Below, in pieces: positions 22,054 through 32,026 of a DNA stretch of 64,000 nucleotides; positions within the stretch are counted from its first letter, which is position 1; each line of letters opens with the position of its first letter. The notes beneath the pieces are model-generated. The model saw only the letters and a list, made by a program, of their open reading frames with translations. It searched no databases and was not told the DNA's origin. The position numbers and the translations under genes are program-made. Location of the stretch: the NCBI GenBank assembly GCA_905221605.1, contig CAJNDS010002081.1, positions 536,476-600,475 of the forward strand, given 5' to 3'. Origin of the DNA: Symbiodinium natans (Eukaryota > Sar > Dinophyceae > Suessiales > Symbiodiniaceae).

Positions 22054-22329
22054 GCCTTTCAAACCAGACCCTCCACCCTAAACCCCGCCAACCCTATACA
22101 CCCTGCAAAACCTAAACCCTAAAGCCTAAAGCCTTAAGCCCGTCACCCCTGCAATCCCTCGGTCTTGAACCAAAGCCCAAACCCCTACACTCCCTAAACC
22201 GCCCGTAAACTCCCGAAACTGGGGTTCAGTTTAGGGTTTAGGGATTATAGGGCCCCCGAAACTCCCTAAACTCCCCTCAACCCCTGACAACCCTAAACCC
22301 TAAACCCTAAACCCAGGGTCCCGGGTCAG

Positions 22330-22377
22330 GAGCTCGACCAGCTCCTGAGCGCGTCGCCAAAGTCCGCTTCCGGCCTG
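22330..22377 (+). CDS. Putative internal exon, 16 codons
   Basis: Bounded by gtcag and a strong gtgagc donor. Reads ELDQLLSASPKSASGL. CCCTAAA lies upstream and TTTAGGG downstream. Phase 0 at both ends. Confidence 0.6.
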
Positions 22378-22574
22378 GTGAGCTGCCTAGTTGCTGGGTT
22401 TAGGGGGTTTAGGGTTTAGGGTTTAACTTACTGTTGGTTAGCAGGGAATGAGGGAATTAGGGCCCTATATATATATATATATATTTATATCATACATACC
22501 CTTGCAGGGATTATGTAGGGTGCCTCATTCCTCCCATTCCCTTCTAGCCAACAGGAAGGTAAAGGAAGGCTAGG

Positions 22575-22725
22575 GCTTAGGGCTTAGGGCTTAGGGCTTG
22601 GGGTTTAGGGTTTAGGGTTTAGGGTTTAGGGTTTAGGGTTTAGGGTTTAGGGTTTAGGGTTTAGGGTTTAGGGTTTAGGGTTTAGGGTTTAGGGTTTAGG
22701 GTTTAGGGTTTAGGGTTTAGGGTTG
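22575..22725. repeat. TTTAGGG tract with leading TTAGGGC variants, about 21 units
   Basis: Four GGGCTTA-type variants are followed by near-perfect TTTAGGG. Such clustering of identical variants is seen at many tracts. Confidence 0.9.
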
Positions 22726-23235
22726 TGCCAGACCAGGGGTGCCCTTTTGCTGTTTTTGTTTCTTGGTTCCTTTCTAAAACAGCCAACCACGAAGAAGGGC
22801 ACCCTTGTTGTCACCAGCAGGTTACTGGGCTACTTGGCCTAGTTGCTGGGATTGGGGTACAGGGAGTATGAGGGTTTTGGGGTTTTGGGGCTTTCGGGTT
22901 TTAGGGTTTCTTCGTTGTCAAGCGACAAGTTAGGGCCCGCCCCTCCTCGATACCCAAAAAAGGTAGACTCCCTTCTGAGAAGGGTTTAGGGTTTAGGGTT
23001 TGCGGTTTAGGGACCTCCCAAGAACGAACCCTGAACCCTAGAAACCTTAAACCCTGAACCGAACCCTGAACCTTGGCCCAATGCAGTTGAGGGTTGAGGG
23101 TTTGCCTAAACCCTAAACCCTAAACCCTAAACCCTAAACCCTAAACCCTAAACCCTAAACCCTAAACCATAAACCCTAAACCCTCGAAATTCGTGGGCTG
23201 GCGGTGGAATCCTCGTATGTGTCGGCTAGGTGCAG

Positions 23236-23285
23236 GCAATATTGAAGCCGCGCTCGTGGCCCCCAATCCGAAACCCGCAACCGAT
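23236..23285 (+). CDS. Putative internal exon
   Basis: Bounded by gtgcag and gtaggg. Reads NIEAALVAPNPKPATD, leaving in phase 0. It follows a CCCTAAA tract (23105-23185). Product not recognised. Confidence 0.5.
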
Positions 23286-23392
23286 GTAGGGTTCAGGGTT
23301 CAACGGTGAACCCTAAACCCTAAGCCCTAAGCCCTAAGCCCTAAGCCTTAAGCCCTAAGCCCTAGCACAAAAGCCTCGCCGGTGCAGCGTAG

Positions 23393-23460
23393 GTGGCTGG
23401 TCTCGAGTTCATGGATTGGATCCTCAACAGCCTACAGCCGTCTGGCCCTTGCAGACTGAG
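23393..23460 (+). CDS. Putative internal exon, 22 codons
   Basis: Bounded by gcgtag and gtaggg, entering in phase 0 to match 23285 and leaving in phase 2. Reads VAGLEFMDWILNSLQPSGPC plus RL. C-strand variants lie upstream and TTTAGGG directly downstream. Confidence 0.55.
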
Positions 23461-23667
23461 GTAGGGTTTAGGGTTTAGGGTTTAGGGTTTAGGGTTTAGG
23501 GTTTAGGATTCAGGGTTCAGGGTTTAGGGTTTAGGGCTTAGGGTTTAGGATTCAGGGTTGCGGGCGGGTTTGTTTTGGGTTTCAGGTCTAGGGTGTGTCA
23601 AGCGTACGACCACAGAGTGCACTGAGGTGCACATGATCTGAAGCTACCTCCAAATTGTTTCACCCAG

Positions 23668-23711
23668 ACATGGTCTACGAGACGGTTACCTTGGACTTAC
23701 CGAATTTGAAG
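23668..23711 (+). CDS. Putative internal exon
   Basis: Bounded by cccag and gtttgc. Reads MVYETVTLDLPNLK, leaving in phase 0. Product not recognised. Confidence 0.45.
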
Positions 23712-23746
23712 GTTTGCTAGAGCAGTTGAGGCAAAAAGGCTACTAT

Positions 23747-23842
23747 AGGGGCCTTAGTAATTCGAACAGGGTTCTCTGGGTTGTTATAGTATATTTCTCA
23801 AGGGGCCATAAGGGAATACTATTCTTAATTTTTCCGACCCCT
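23747..23842. mobile_element. Small repeated element, family E
   Basis: Begins aggggccttagtaattcga and ends ttccgacccct. It is clearly related to 27714-27810 (shared ggggccataaggg core) and to reverse copies at 20435 and 21446. No coding capacity; probably a short non-autonomous element. Confidence 0.7.
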
Positions 23843-23976
23843 ACAGTACTCATTTTCTGGGCACAAGTCCCCAACCCGCATTGACACAATGTTGGGAGCT
23901 GGCGGACAAGGTCTTACTGACGCCTGGCCGACCTCCACCCGCATGCAACGTGGAACGCAATAGGAACAGCCATCAT

Positions 23977-23999
23977 CGGAGCACACCGAAGGTGTGCTC
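23977..23999. other. Perfect 10 bp-stem hairpin
   Basis: ggagcacacc, a 3 nt gaa loop, and ggtgtgctcc form a perfect inverted repeat within an otherwise featureless spacer. Function unknown. Confidence 0.6.
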
Positions 24000-24224
24000 C
24001 ATGGTAGCTTCTGCCGAAACTTTGCGCATTCGAGCCCATCTCATGTTGTCGCAGAGCCTGCTTAGTGAATCGTGCAAGACTTGTGGAAGCACCAGTGTAA
24101 CATTGCATCGCTCTCCACACCTCCCACACGGACCCAAGAAGGGTGCCAGAGGGAAGTGCAATTGATCCTGGCCGTGGGCGAGAGCATCGTACAGCTCTCC
24201 TCATATTAGTGTTTTCTATTGTGT

Positions 24225-24735
24225 TTTTGTATATATATATATATACAGATCTTATTACGTTTTTAAATTGTTGTATTGTTTGATTCATATGATAATTAGT
24301 ATGTATGTGTATATATATATATATACATATATACACACACTAGGTTATACATCGCATTGACATGCTATGTCCTATATGATGTTGTTTCGTGTGCATATAT
24401 ATATATATGCAAGAGTATATATATATATATATGTATATGGATGGATAGATAGATAGGATAGATAGACACGTTTCGTAGACTACATAGCAATCATGTATAC
24501 ATGCCAAAAAACACAAGCAAATGCAAAAACAACAAAAGTATGCAATAGTATGTACGCAAAATGTATAAGTGTATACACATATATATATATATATACAGAT
24601 AACACATATATATATATGTTTATATCTATATACATATATATATATACACACATGGTGTGTGTGCGTGTGCGTGTGCGTGTGCGCGCGTGAGCGCGCGCGC
24701 GGGTGTGTCTCTGTGTGTGTGTGTGTGTGGATTCG
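24225..24735. repeat. AT- and GT-rich microsatellite region
   Basis: Several imperfect (AT)n blocks, a GATA block near 24440-24465 and (GT)n/(GC)n blocks at 24655-24730. No gene is seen; the open frames here are low-complexity. Confidence 0.8.
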
Positions 24736-25092
24736 GTGGTCCTCAAGTTCCTAAAGTCTTCAAAAGGTCCGTTGTGACCAGGCCAGAGATGAGCACGTGA
24801 CGGCATCGAGGTAGTCTTGTTTAGGGTTTCGGAGTTGGGTTTAGGGTTTAGGGTTTAGGGTTTAGAGTTTAGGGTTTAGGGTTTAGGGTTTAGGGTTTAG
24901 GGTTGTGTAGGGAAGAGGGCCCTTCCCTGCCAAACTTTGTGCGGCGGATACAGTTTTTCAAATCAACCTCATCCCTAAACCCTCAAACCCTAAACCCTAA
25001 ACCCTATGGCATATAGCCCAGGCTTGGATTTCCCTTAGGCCCTGCGCTCTCGAATCGGGACGCAGGGCTGGACATGCAGAGCTGCCTCTGAG

Positions 25093-25133
25093 AGATCGAC
25101 GCGGCACAGTGGGGAAGCACGGTGGAGAACAAG
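25093..25133 (+). CDS. Putative internal exon
   Basis: Bounded by ctgag and gttagg. Reads IDAAQWGSTVENK, leaving in phase 0. CCCTAAA lies upstream and TTTAGGG immediately downstream. Confidence 0.45.
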
Positions 25134-25247
25134 GTTAGGGTTTAGGGTTTAGGGTTTAGGGTTGAGGGTTTAGGGTTTAGGGTTTAGGGTTTAGGGTCCA
25201 GATTTGCCAGAGGTCAAAGAATCCAGTCGCGGAACGAGTTCTGACAG

Positions 25248-25312
25248 AATACTTTCGGCTCACAGCACATAGTCCACATCAAGTGTTGGTGCGAGAGAGT
25301 CTTGCAAAAAAG
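25248..25312 (+). CDS. Putative internal exon, 21 codons
   Basis: Bounded by gacag and gtgttt, entering in phase 0 to match 25133. Reads NTFGSQHIVHIKCWCERVLQ plus K, leaving in phase 2, which matches the next exon. Confidence 0.55.
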
Positions 25313-25390
25313 GTGTTTTGCTGGACCCCACAGTCGTGGTCCCAGGTTGGGTACTCCGAAACGCTCAAGCTTCAACCCCAATCTCTACAG

Positions 25391-25446
25391 AACCTACCCA
25401 ACGATGGCCGCTGAAAAGAACCACCAGCCCAATGCCAATTCTGCTG
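25391..25446 (+). CDS. Putative internal exon with GC donor
   Basis: After ctacag, entering in phase 2, it reads TYPTMAAEKNHQPNANSA and meets gcagtt. The run 25093, 25248, 25391 is phase-consistent. Confidence 0.5.
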
Positions 25447-25722
25447 GCAGTTTCGGGTTCAGGGGTTTAGGATGAGCCCATCCACATCAGACTCTAGAAC
25501 TCCCTTGTCTACCACATTCTACCACCATGGCCCTGCGCTTTTCTCTCAATGGTGAAGCTGGTCAGTCTCCCAAAGCGCGCCAGGGACTCAGAGGGGGCCC
25601 TAGATGCCTCTTTGGCTCTCTGAGTTTAAGCACCCTTTGGCCTAAATCTCCTAAAAAAGGATGTATGAGGACAAGCAAGCGAATCCTCAGATTCCGAGTT
25701 CCATATCAAATTCCCTTTCCAG

Positions 25723-25866
25723 AACTGGGTGGTCTCCAAGAACTCCCACATTCAGTCAGGAAGCCCTCCTCCTCTACTCCTGCTCAAGGAGTTTGCCCCC
25801 AAACGCCATCTACCCTACGCCTACGCCTCAACCCTACAAACCAGAAACAAGAAACCTCGACCTTAA
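25723..25866 (+). CDS. Putative exon ending in TAA
   Basis: After ttccag it reads NWVVSKNSHIQSGSPPPLLL, then LKEFAPKRHLPYAYASTLQT to TAA. The last part runs into telomere-like sequence, so the true end may be earlier. Confidence 0.35.
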   Translation, partial: NWVVSKNSHIQSGSPPPLLLLKEFAPKRHLPYAYASTLQTRNKKPRP

Positions 25867-26149
25867 ACCCTAGAAACCCCCATAACCCCTTATCGGCCCC
25901 TACACACCCTATAACCCTAAACCCTGAACCCTAAACCCTCTTGTACCTCTAGAAGCGCCTAAGAATTAGAAGCAGTCGTCCCGAGCCCTGTGCAAAGGCG
26001 ATAGCGCTGGAGACAAACCTGGCCTCGCCGGGCGCTTAGGTGAGGGTTTGGGGTTTGGGGTTTAGGGTTTAGGGTTTGGGGTTTAGGGTTTGGGGTTTGG
26101 GGTTTAGGGTTTAGGGTGAATCAGAGCTGAACACGCTTGAAAATCGTTC

Positions 26150-26640
26150 TTCCCAGTAGGTTTCTGAGTATCAATCGCATGAATATCATTATTAAACTAT
26201 TATTAACATCAGTATGGGTATCATTGTATTATGAGTATTCTTATTGAAATTTGTATCATCATTATGAATACTATTGCTTGTGGTTTTAGCATGCTTAATA
26301 CCTTCACTACTATACATATTACCTTACATTTTATTCAGTTAAGAATTCTTAATATATGAACATTGATACGAGTAGTTCACTAATGTTTTTTGATTACCAA
26401 GAACAGCAATACTACTCATCTTCTTCAGATGGAGAAGATGATCAATATTGACCAGTATTAAGTGTTTTTTGAATTTCATGAGTTGTGTTTCAATTACTAT
26501 TCACATTCATCTTCTGCATATTATTAAGACAATGAAACTTTTCATAAAAGTCATAGGGTTCAGGACAGACGGACTGATGTCGGACTGTTCGAGCTATCTT
26601 ATGAGACAGACTAAGACTTTGACCTTCACAGTCCAGAAGG
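26150..26640. other. AT-rich spacer with no convincing gene
   Basis: About 490 bases between a TTTAGGG tract and the next short tract. It is AT-rich, contains repeated attattga/tatcatt words, and has no credible exon pair. The single open frame lacks coding composition. Confidence 0.5.
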
Positions 26641-26740
26641 TTCTGGGTCTGTAGGGCTTCAGAAGGTTTAGGGTTTAGGGTTGACGATGGCTCGTTGATT
26701 GGTCACTTTATAGTAGGATTCCTGTAGAAAGCTCCGCAAC

Positions 26741-26887
26741 ATGGCGGCCGTAAATTTGAACATGCCTACTTTCAGCTTGTTAGTTGTTCTTCTGCTTCTT
26801 GTTCAGCTACAGCTACAACATGTCTTCGAAGGCCTTTTGGGGCTTGCTTTCTGCGCGAAGCCTCCCTGTGCATCCAGAGAATCCTAA
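26741..26887 (+). CDS. Putative first exon with signal-anchor-like segment
   Basis: ATG starts MAAVNLNMPTFSLLVVLLLL, a polar start followed by about 13 hydrophobic residues, then VQLQLQHVFEGLLGLAFCA and a TAA in the next telomere-type run. It resembles a signal peptide or signal anchor. A donor before the repeat probably ends the exon. Product unknown. Confidence 0.35.
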   Translation: MAAVNLNMPTFSLLVVLLLLVQLQLQHVFEGLLGLAFCAKPPCASRES

Positions 26888-26986
26888 ACCCTAAACCCTG
26901 AACCCTAAAACCCTAAAACCCTAAACCCCTAAACCCTAAACCCTAAACCCTAAACCCTAAACCCTAAACCCTAAACCTAAACGCAG

Positions 26987-27025
26987 CACCTTGCCGAGAC
27001 CAGCGGAAGCGAAGACAGCAGCCAG
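26987..27025 (+). CDS. Putative internal exon, 13 codons
   Basis: Bounded by acgcag and gtggcc. Reads HLAETSGSEDSSQ. CCCTAAA lies upstream and TTTAGGG (27042-27112) downstream. Confidence 0.45.
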
Positions 27026-27272
27026 GTGGCCAGGGATAGGGTTCAGGGTTTAGGGTTTAGGGTTTAGGGTTTAGGGTTTAGGGTTTAGGGTTTAGGGTTT
27101 AGGGTTTAGGGTCGCAGCGACGGTATTTGGGGCAGGCTTCTGAGTCATTCTCTATGTTTCATGGGATGGGGGTGGGTGGTGGGGTACCCTAACTAGGCTC
27201 CGTAGCAAAATGAGGAGCCCTCAAAAAGGGACTGTGCTTTGGAATTGGTGTCAGGCTCATTGTCACCACCAG

Positions 27273-27368
27273 GTGAATAGGCCGAATTCTCGGGGCCAGG
27301 CCGCCAAGAAGATGACGACGGACCTGCGCCTCGTGCTCGGCGATGCTCAGCACTGGCGAATAGACAAC
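27273..27368 (+). CDS. Putative internal exon, 32 codons
   Basis: Bounded by accag and gttgga, phase 0 at both ends. Reads VNRPNSRGQAAKKMTTDLRL, then VLGDAQHWRIDN. Product not recognised. Confidence 0.55.
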
Positions 27369-27585
27369 GTTGGAAGCACTCAACACACACACAATATTGT
27401 ACTGTGTTGGCTTCAACCTTCATTGCTGATGCAATTAATGTACAAGAAGTGTACCGAGCAGCCTGCTGAGTGCAGGCTTACCCCAAACTGCAAGTGAAGA
27501 CCCTAGACCCTAGACCCTAAACCCTAAACCCTAAACCCTAAACCCTAAACCCTAAACCCTAAACCCTAAACCCTAAACCCTAAAG

Positions 27586-27672
27586 GCGGCGGCCTTCAAG
27601 TCAAGTTTCACCCGCATGATTTCTCGACCCTTCTCAGCCATCAAAGCTTCAAGTCAAGGCTTGTTAATATAA
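27586..27672 (+). CDS. Putative exon ending in TAA
   Basis: After a CCCTAAA tract ending in taaag it reads AAAFKSSFTRMISRPFSAIK, then ASSQGLLI and TAA. Either a terminal exon or ended by an earlier non-GT donor. Confidence 0.45.
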   Translation, partial: AAAFKSSFTRMISRPFSAIKASSQGLLI

Positions 27673-27713
27673 GGTAATAGGGTTTGGGGTTTAGGGTTTA
27701 GGGTTTAGTGTTT

Positions 27714-27810
27714 AGGGGCCTTAGTGATTGGAATAGGGTTTTGGGGGGCCAGTTTTTTGTCCTTATAAAGGGGCCATAAGGGCATACTATTCGTAATAAA
27801 TCCGACCCCT
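27714..27810. mobile_element. Small repeated element, family E
   Basis: Same family as 23747-23842; starts aggggccttagtgattgga and ends aatccgacccct. Non-coding. Confidence 0.7.
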
Positions 27811-28303
27811 CTACTAGGATGACCACCGTGATCAGGGCTGCTGCAAAGTGCAAAGCCTGACCAGACCTGGTTTTGGTTGGGAGGTTTAGGGTTGAGGGTT
27901 GAGGGTTTAGGGTTTAGGGTCTCCTATTTGGTTAGAATATGTATGTTGAGCAGTTCAAGTACAGTTGTACGGGTTGCGCTATAGGGGAAAAATCGGCAAC
28001 GATTTGGAGTGATGTCAATTATCTGGAATCAGTCGTCTTGATGGTGATGTATACGGAGGCCTAGATTTCAGTAGCCTCTAACAAATTGTAGTTCTCCAGT
28101 GTTCGTAGCAGGGACATCTGCCCAATCCGATTAGCGCTTGACGAGGTCATCAATGGATCATGCTCCGTGAGGACTCTGTGCTTCTTCTGACATCTCAACC
28201 TGCCAGTTCTACATGTGTGATCTGCGATTGATTTCTTTGATGGCCCCACGGAAGAGCAGTAGGCTATGTGAGAACGATCTAAACCATATAGGCCTCCTTG
28301 CAG

Positions 28304-28387
28304 GCATCGGGTCGTGCCTCAGGAACATGCTGTGATTCTTGCATACGCCTTCAGGAACCTAAACTCGAAAGCAACCGCGAACCTCAG
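28304..28387 (+). CDS. Putative internal exon, 28 codons, GA donor
   Basis: After ttgcag it reads ASGRASGTCCDSCIRLQEPK, then LESNREPQ, meeting gaaagc. It carries a CCDSC cluster. The frame closes 12 bp later, so it must splice or end here. Confidence 0.5.
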
Positions 28388-28576
28388 GAAAGCACATGAT
28401 GACGGGCTGCTGGTGATGGATCATTGGTTGCTAACCGCATTGCTGGAAGCAACGAGCACAGAGTACTGATTGCAATTTGCGAGGGATAAGTTCAATAAAC
28501 CCTCAACCCTAAACCCTAAAACCCTAAACCCTATATCCTAAACCCTAAGCCACCAGCCCCACCCCTTTCCGGCGAG

Positions 28577-28643
28577 GAGTGGTCCGGCTTCCTGGCGCAG
28601 CGGCAGGCCGAGCAGGACAAATCGCCCTCACAACACATTTTAG
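28577..28643 (+). CDS. Putative internal exon
   Basis: After ggcgag it reads EWSGFLAQRQAEQDKSPSQH. A GA donor after QAEQ would leave phase 0 and join to the next exon. CCCTAAA lies upstream and TTTAGGG downstream. Confidence 0.55.
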
Positions 28644-28704
28644 GGTTTAGGGTTTAGGGTATAGGGTTTAGGGTGTTTCACGAAACGAGACATTGCGGCT
28701 GCAG

Positions 28705-28743
28705 TTCATCTTGCACCAACTTCACAAGCCATCATGGGCTAAA
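28705..28743 (+). CDS. Putative internal exon, 13 codons
   Basis: Bounded by ctgcag and gtacat, phase 0. Reads FILHQLHKPSWAK. TTTAGGG lies upstream and CCCTAAA downstream. Confidence 0.55.
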
Positions 28744-28815
28744 GTACATCTGCTGGACCCCTAAACCCTAAACCCCAAACCCTAAACCCTAAACCCCACA
28801 GACCCCCTTGTCCAG

Positions 28816-28896
28816 GATGCTTTCGTGGAGCAGCTCCTGCAGCTTCTGCCCCGTTGCTGGACTGAAGTTTCTGCCAAGCTGTCCCCAAGTGCCTAA
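28816..28896 (+). CDS. Putative exon, 26 codons with TAA
   Basis: After tccag, entering in phase 0, it reads DAFVEQLLQLLPRCWTEVSA, then KLSPSA and TAA. A GT donor after AK is an alternative to termination. The run 28577, 28705, 28816 is phase-consistent. Confidence 0.55.
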   Translation, partial: DAFVEQLLQLLPRCWTEVSAKLSPSA

Positions 28897-29201
28897 AGGC
28901 CTTAGCCCTTGGTTTAGGGGTTAGGGTTTAGGGTTTAGGGCCTTCGGGTAACCCAAGACCCGAAACCCTACCTGAGACTCTCTTTACATACCTGCTCATT
29001 AAGGGGCAGTTACTACAAAACTGTAGGTAAATTGAGGGGTTTTACGAAATTTTGGGACCCCTTTATGACCCCCGTATAACAAGGACCCCAGTAACGTACC
29101 CGTAATTACGTAATTTCGGAAACACCCTTAAATAGAGGCCTCGGAACCCTAAACCCTAAACCCTAAACCCGCCCTGAACCCTGAACCCTGTTTTTGCAAA
29201 G

Positions 29202-29267
29202 AGCCCTCTGTGCGAGGCCAACAGCTGGATGAGCAGCTAGCAGGGGCAGGAGGCTTAGTGGATCCAG
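29202..29267 (+). CDS. Putative internal exon
   Basis: Bounded by gcaaag and gtccca. Reads PSVRGQQLDEQLAGAGGLVD plus P, leaving in phase 1. CCCTAAA lies upstream and TTTAGGG downstream. Confidence 0.5.
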
Positions 29268-29398
29268 GTCCCAGGGTTTAGGGTTTAGGGTCTAGGGTTT
29301 AGGGTTTAGGGTTTAAGGTTTAGGGTTTAGGGTTTAGGGCCATGAAAAGTCTTACATGAACTCTCAAATCTATGATTCTGGTTGATCTTGTCATGAAG

Positions 29399-29461
29399 AG
29401 CTGAGCAACTGAGTTCAACGACCCAGCACCGAGCCCGAGCAGATCTGGTGGAAGCCCACAG
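29399..29461 (+). CDS. Putative internal exon, GC donor possible
   Basis: After atgaag it reads AEQLSSTTQHRARADLVEAH, then meets gcctac in phase 2. The same frame stays open another 45 bases. TTTAGGG lies upstream and CCCTAAA downstream. Confidence 0.5.
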
Positions 29462-29582
29462 GCCTACTTGGGCAGAATTGAGATGCAGAGCGCATGGAGG
29501 CTAACCCTAAACCCTAAACCCTAAACCCTAAACCCTAAACCCTAAACCCTAAACCCTAAACCCTAACCCCGATTTGCTGCAG

Positions 29583-29673
29583 TTAACGGCCTTGTAGATT
29601 CTGCCAGGCTGCTCAGAACAGCTCGGGGGCGCAGCTGCAACCTATCAGGCCCGAACTTGGAGCTTTTCTATAG
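29583..29673 (+). CDS. Putative internal exon, 29 codons
   Basis: Bounded by ctgcag and gtggtt. Reads NGLVDSARLLRTARGRSCNL, then SGPNLELFY. CCCTAAA lies upstream and TTTAGGG downstream. Confidence 0.55.
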
Positions 29674-29751
29674 GTGGTTATAAGTAGGGTTTAGGGTTTA
29701 GGGTTTAGGGTTTAGGGTTTAGGGTTTAGGGTTTAGGGTTTAGGGCTACTT

Positions 29752-29876
29752 GAAGGTTCATGGGTAGTTATATGTGGGGTTACAAGTAGGGTAGCTACAA
29801 CTATAAACTGGTTAACCTTACTTAAAGTACTTATAACCCTACTTATAACTACCCATGAACCTCCAAGTAGGGTTCT
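29752..29876. mobile_element. Inverted-repeat element with tacttgaaggttcatgggta ends
   Basis: The left end tacttgaaggttcatgggta is mirrored by tacccatgaacctccaagta at the right, giving a 125 bp palindromic element. A related left end is seen near 18215 (acccatgaaccttgaagta) and near 31620. Confidence 0.7.
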
Positions 29877-30343
29877 TAAGAGAGGGGGCTTCTTAGGGGG
29901 TAAACCCTAAACCCTAAACCCTAAACCCTAAACCCTAAACCCTAGGTACCTAGAGGACCTTAGGGAAGCCAAGGCTCCGGGAGTAGTGGGGAGTATTGGC
30001 GAACCTTGGGTGACATGCCCCCCTTGAACCCCCCTTCCTTAACGACCCTCTAGTTTCGGCTTGAAAGCCCTCAACCCTAAAACCCTAAACCCTAAACCCT
30101 AAACCCTAAACCCTAAACCCTAAACCCTAAGCACCAAACCCTAAGCTCTAAAATCGCAGAGACAAGGTTGCATGGTTGCTTCTTCTTGTTTCGTGTGCCT
30201 GGAAATCCTTCAATCTGATCTGCGACATCCCCAACAGAATGACCAACTTCCGAGAAGAGGTTTAGGGTTTAGGGTTTAGGGTTTAGGGGTTTAGGGTTTA
30301 GGGTTTAGGGTTTAAGGTTTAGGGTTTAGGGTTTCTCTCTGAC

Positions 30344-30443
30344 ATGGTGGCCGTTTTGAGGTTCCCACCACTCTACGGAGCCGCAGCTGTGAATTCAGGG
30401 TGCCCAGCGACCGAAGATATCCCAGAGAACCACCGCAGCGAAG
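30344..30443 (+). CDS. Putative exon, possibly initiating
   Basis: From ATG it reads MVAVLRFPPLYGAAAVNSGC, then PATEDIPENHRSE to a gttcac donor in phase 1. No AG lies directly upstream, so it may be a first exon. TTTAGGG lies upstream and CCCTAAA downstream. Confidence 0.5.
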
Positions 30444-30449
30444 GTTCAC

Positions 30450-30690
30450 CCTAAACCCTGAACCTCTAAAACCCTAAACCCCAAACCCTAAACCCTAGAC
30501 CCCAAACCCCAAACCCTAAACCCTAAACCCCAAACCCTAAAACCCTAAAACCCTCAAACCCTAAACCCCTAAACCCCTAAACCCCTAAACCCCTAAACCC
30601 CTAAACCCCTAAACCCCTAAACCCCTAAACCCCTAAACCCCTAAACCCCAAACCCTAAACCCGAAACCCTAAACCCTAAACCCGAATGAA
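30450..30690. repeat. CCCTAAA tract with an expanded 8-mer CCCCTAAA block
   Basis: Inside this C-strand tract about eleven consecutive copies of an 8-base variant (CCCCTAAA) occur at 30563-30650. A similar 8-mer block is at 33627-33770. Confidence 0.9.
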
Positions 30691-30710
30691 ACCATACGCG
30701 CAGGTCTGAG

Positions 30711-30767
30711 AAGATGATGGTGTTCGAGGACTTCGCCACTGAGGCAGCGACTCGCACCCTGGCTTGG
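30711..30767 (+). CDS. Putative internal exon, 19 codons
   Basis: Bounded by ctgag and gtttgg, phase 0. Reads KMMVFEDFATEAATRTLAW. CCCTAAA lies upstream and TTTAGGG downstream. Confidence 0.55.
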
Positions 30768-30922
30768 GTTTGGGTGTTGGGGGTTTAGGGTTTAGGGTTT
30801 AGGGTTTAGGGTTTTGGAGTCGAGGGTCTAAGGTTGAGGGCTTGCGAACCATGATGTAGCACATTGTGCGCTAGAACCTCTTGCCACCTAAGGTCATCCC
30901 GTGGACCTCGAAACCCTAAACC

Positions 30923-30994
30923 CTGATGCCACATGCTGAGAGTTGTCCCCCCCATTTGCAACCTTCCAAACTGGAGACCGCTTGCTGCGCCCCT
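30923..30994 (+). CDS. Putative exon-like segment
   Basis: From ATG it reads MPHAESCPPHLQPSKLETAC, then CAPG up to gtttgg. It lies between a short CCCTAAA stretch and a TTTAGGG tract. Start boundary uncertain. Confidence 0.35.
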
Positions 30995-31240
30995 GGGGTT
31001 TGGGGTTTAGGGTTTAGGGTTTAGGGCTTGGGGTGCATAGGTTAAGCGCTGATTTCATGGTCGATAGCCTTCGGTACTGAAAAGCAGCAACTCTCGCGGT
31101 AAGACCGTAAGGCCTATGAACCCAAATCCGTGAGTCTCCCTCAACCCTAACCCCTAGACCCTAAACCCTAAACCCTAAACCCCAAACCCCAAACCCTAAA
31201 CCCTAAACCCTAAACCCTAAACCCTAATCCAAACTGAGGC

Positions 31241-31300
31241 ATGAAGCAGTTCGTCGGAGAGTCCTCTGAGGACGAGGCCTCGGGCTATAGTCTCCCCTGA
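31241..31300 (+). CDS. Putative exon, MKQFVGESSEDEASGYSLP and stop
   Basis: Twenty codons including TGA, between a CCCTAAA tract (31140-31228) and a TTTAGGG tract (31318-31405). The acidic, Ser-rich reading is protein-like, but the frame may be closed by a donor before the stop. Confidence 0.4.
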   Translation: MKQFVGESSEDEASGYSLP

Positions 31301-31440
31301 GAGCCCAGTACTCCCGGTTAGGGTTTAGGGTTTAGGGTTTAGGGTTTAGGGTTTAGGGTTTAGGGTTTAGGGTTTAGGGTTTAGGGTTTAGGGTTTAGGG
31401 TTTAGGGGCTTGAAGGCTCATGGCTACTTGTAAGTGGGGT

Positions 31441-31546
31441 TTTGGGATGTTTCACCCTTTCTGACAGTCCTTAATAAAACAAAAATATAGTACCCCCTGT
31501 TATGATCCCATCAAGGACCGTTAGTATAAGGGAGAACATCCCAAGT
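31441..31546. mobile_element. Inverted-repeat element, family D
   Basis: Ends are tgggatgtttcaccctttct and (reverse) cttgggatgttctcccttat, with an internal gtcctta/taaggac inverted pair. Related copies: 33169-33272, and partial ones near 541-590, 3670-3700, 18239-18260 and 58639-58715. Confidence 0.75.
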
Positions 31547-31939
31547 GGGGTTGTAAGTATCCGAAAGAAGGTTTATAAAACAAAGTTACCCTACTCATAT
31601 ACCCTACTTACAGTACAAGTACCCATGAACCTGCAAGTGGTTAAGCATGTACATTGTAATTACTTCAAAAACCACGCTGCGGGTCCTGAAGAGGAGTGAC
31701 GGTATTTTCCTGAATGAAGGAGCTCTGGCTCTATCGGGATCTAGTAGGCAGCGGAAGCTGAATCTAGAGCTAGCAGCGCGAGGGCGGCGATGTACTCAAA
31801 AAGTGCTAGTGTTACGTGCTGACCTCCCTAGCCTTCCCCGCTCCTTCCCCTCCTCCCCTTTCTTTCTCGGATGCTGCAACCGTCTCACCCTAAACCCTAA
31901 ATAAACCCTAAGCCCTAAACCCTAAACCCTCCTCCGCAG

Positions 31940-32026
31940 GTCAGCCATGCGGTAAGCACCAGCCACAGAAAGATCGGCAGCACACACTCGCGTGGCAAGA
32001 GCTGCTTGGCCAATGCGGAAGCAAGG
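31940..32026 (+). CDS. Putative internal exon, 29 codons
   Basis: Bounded by ccgcag and gttagg, phase 0. Reads VSHAVSTSHRKIGSTHSRGK, then SCLANAEAR. CCCTAAA lies upstream and TTTAGGG immediately downstream. Confidence 0.6.
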
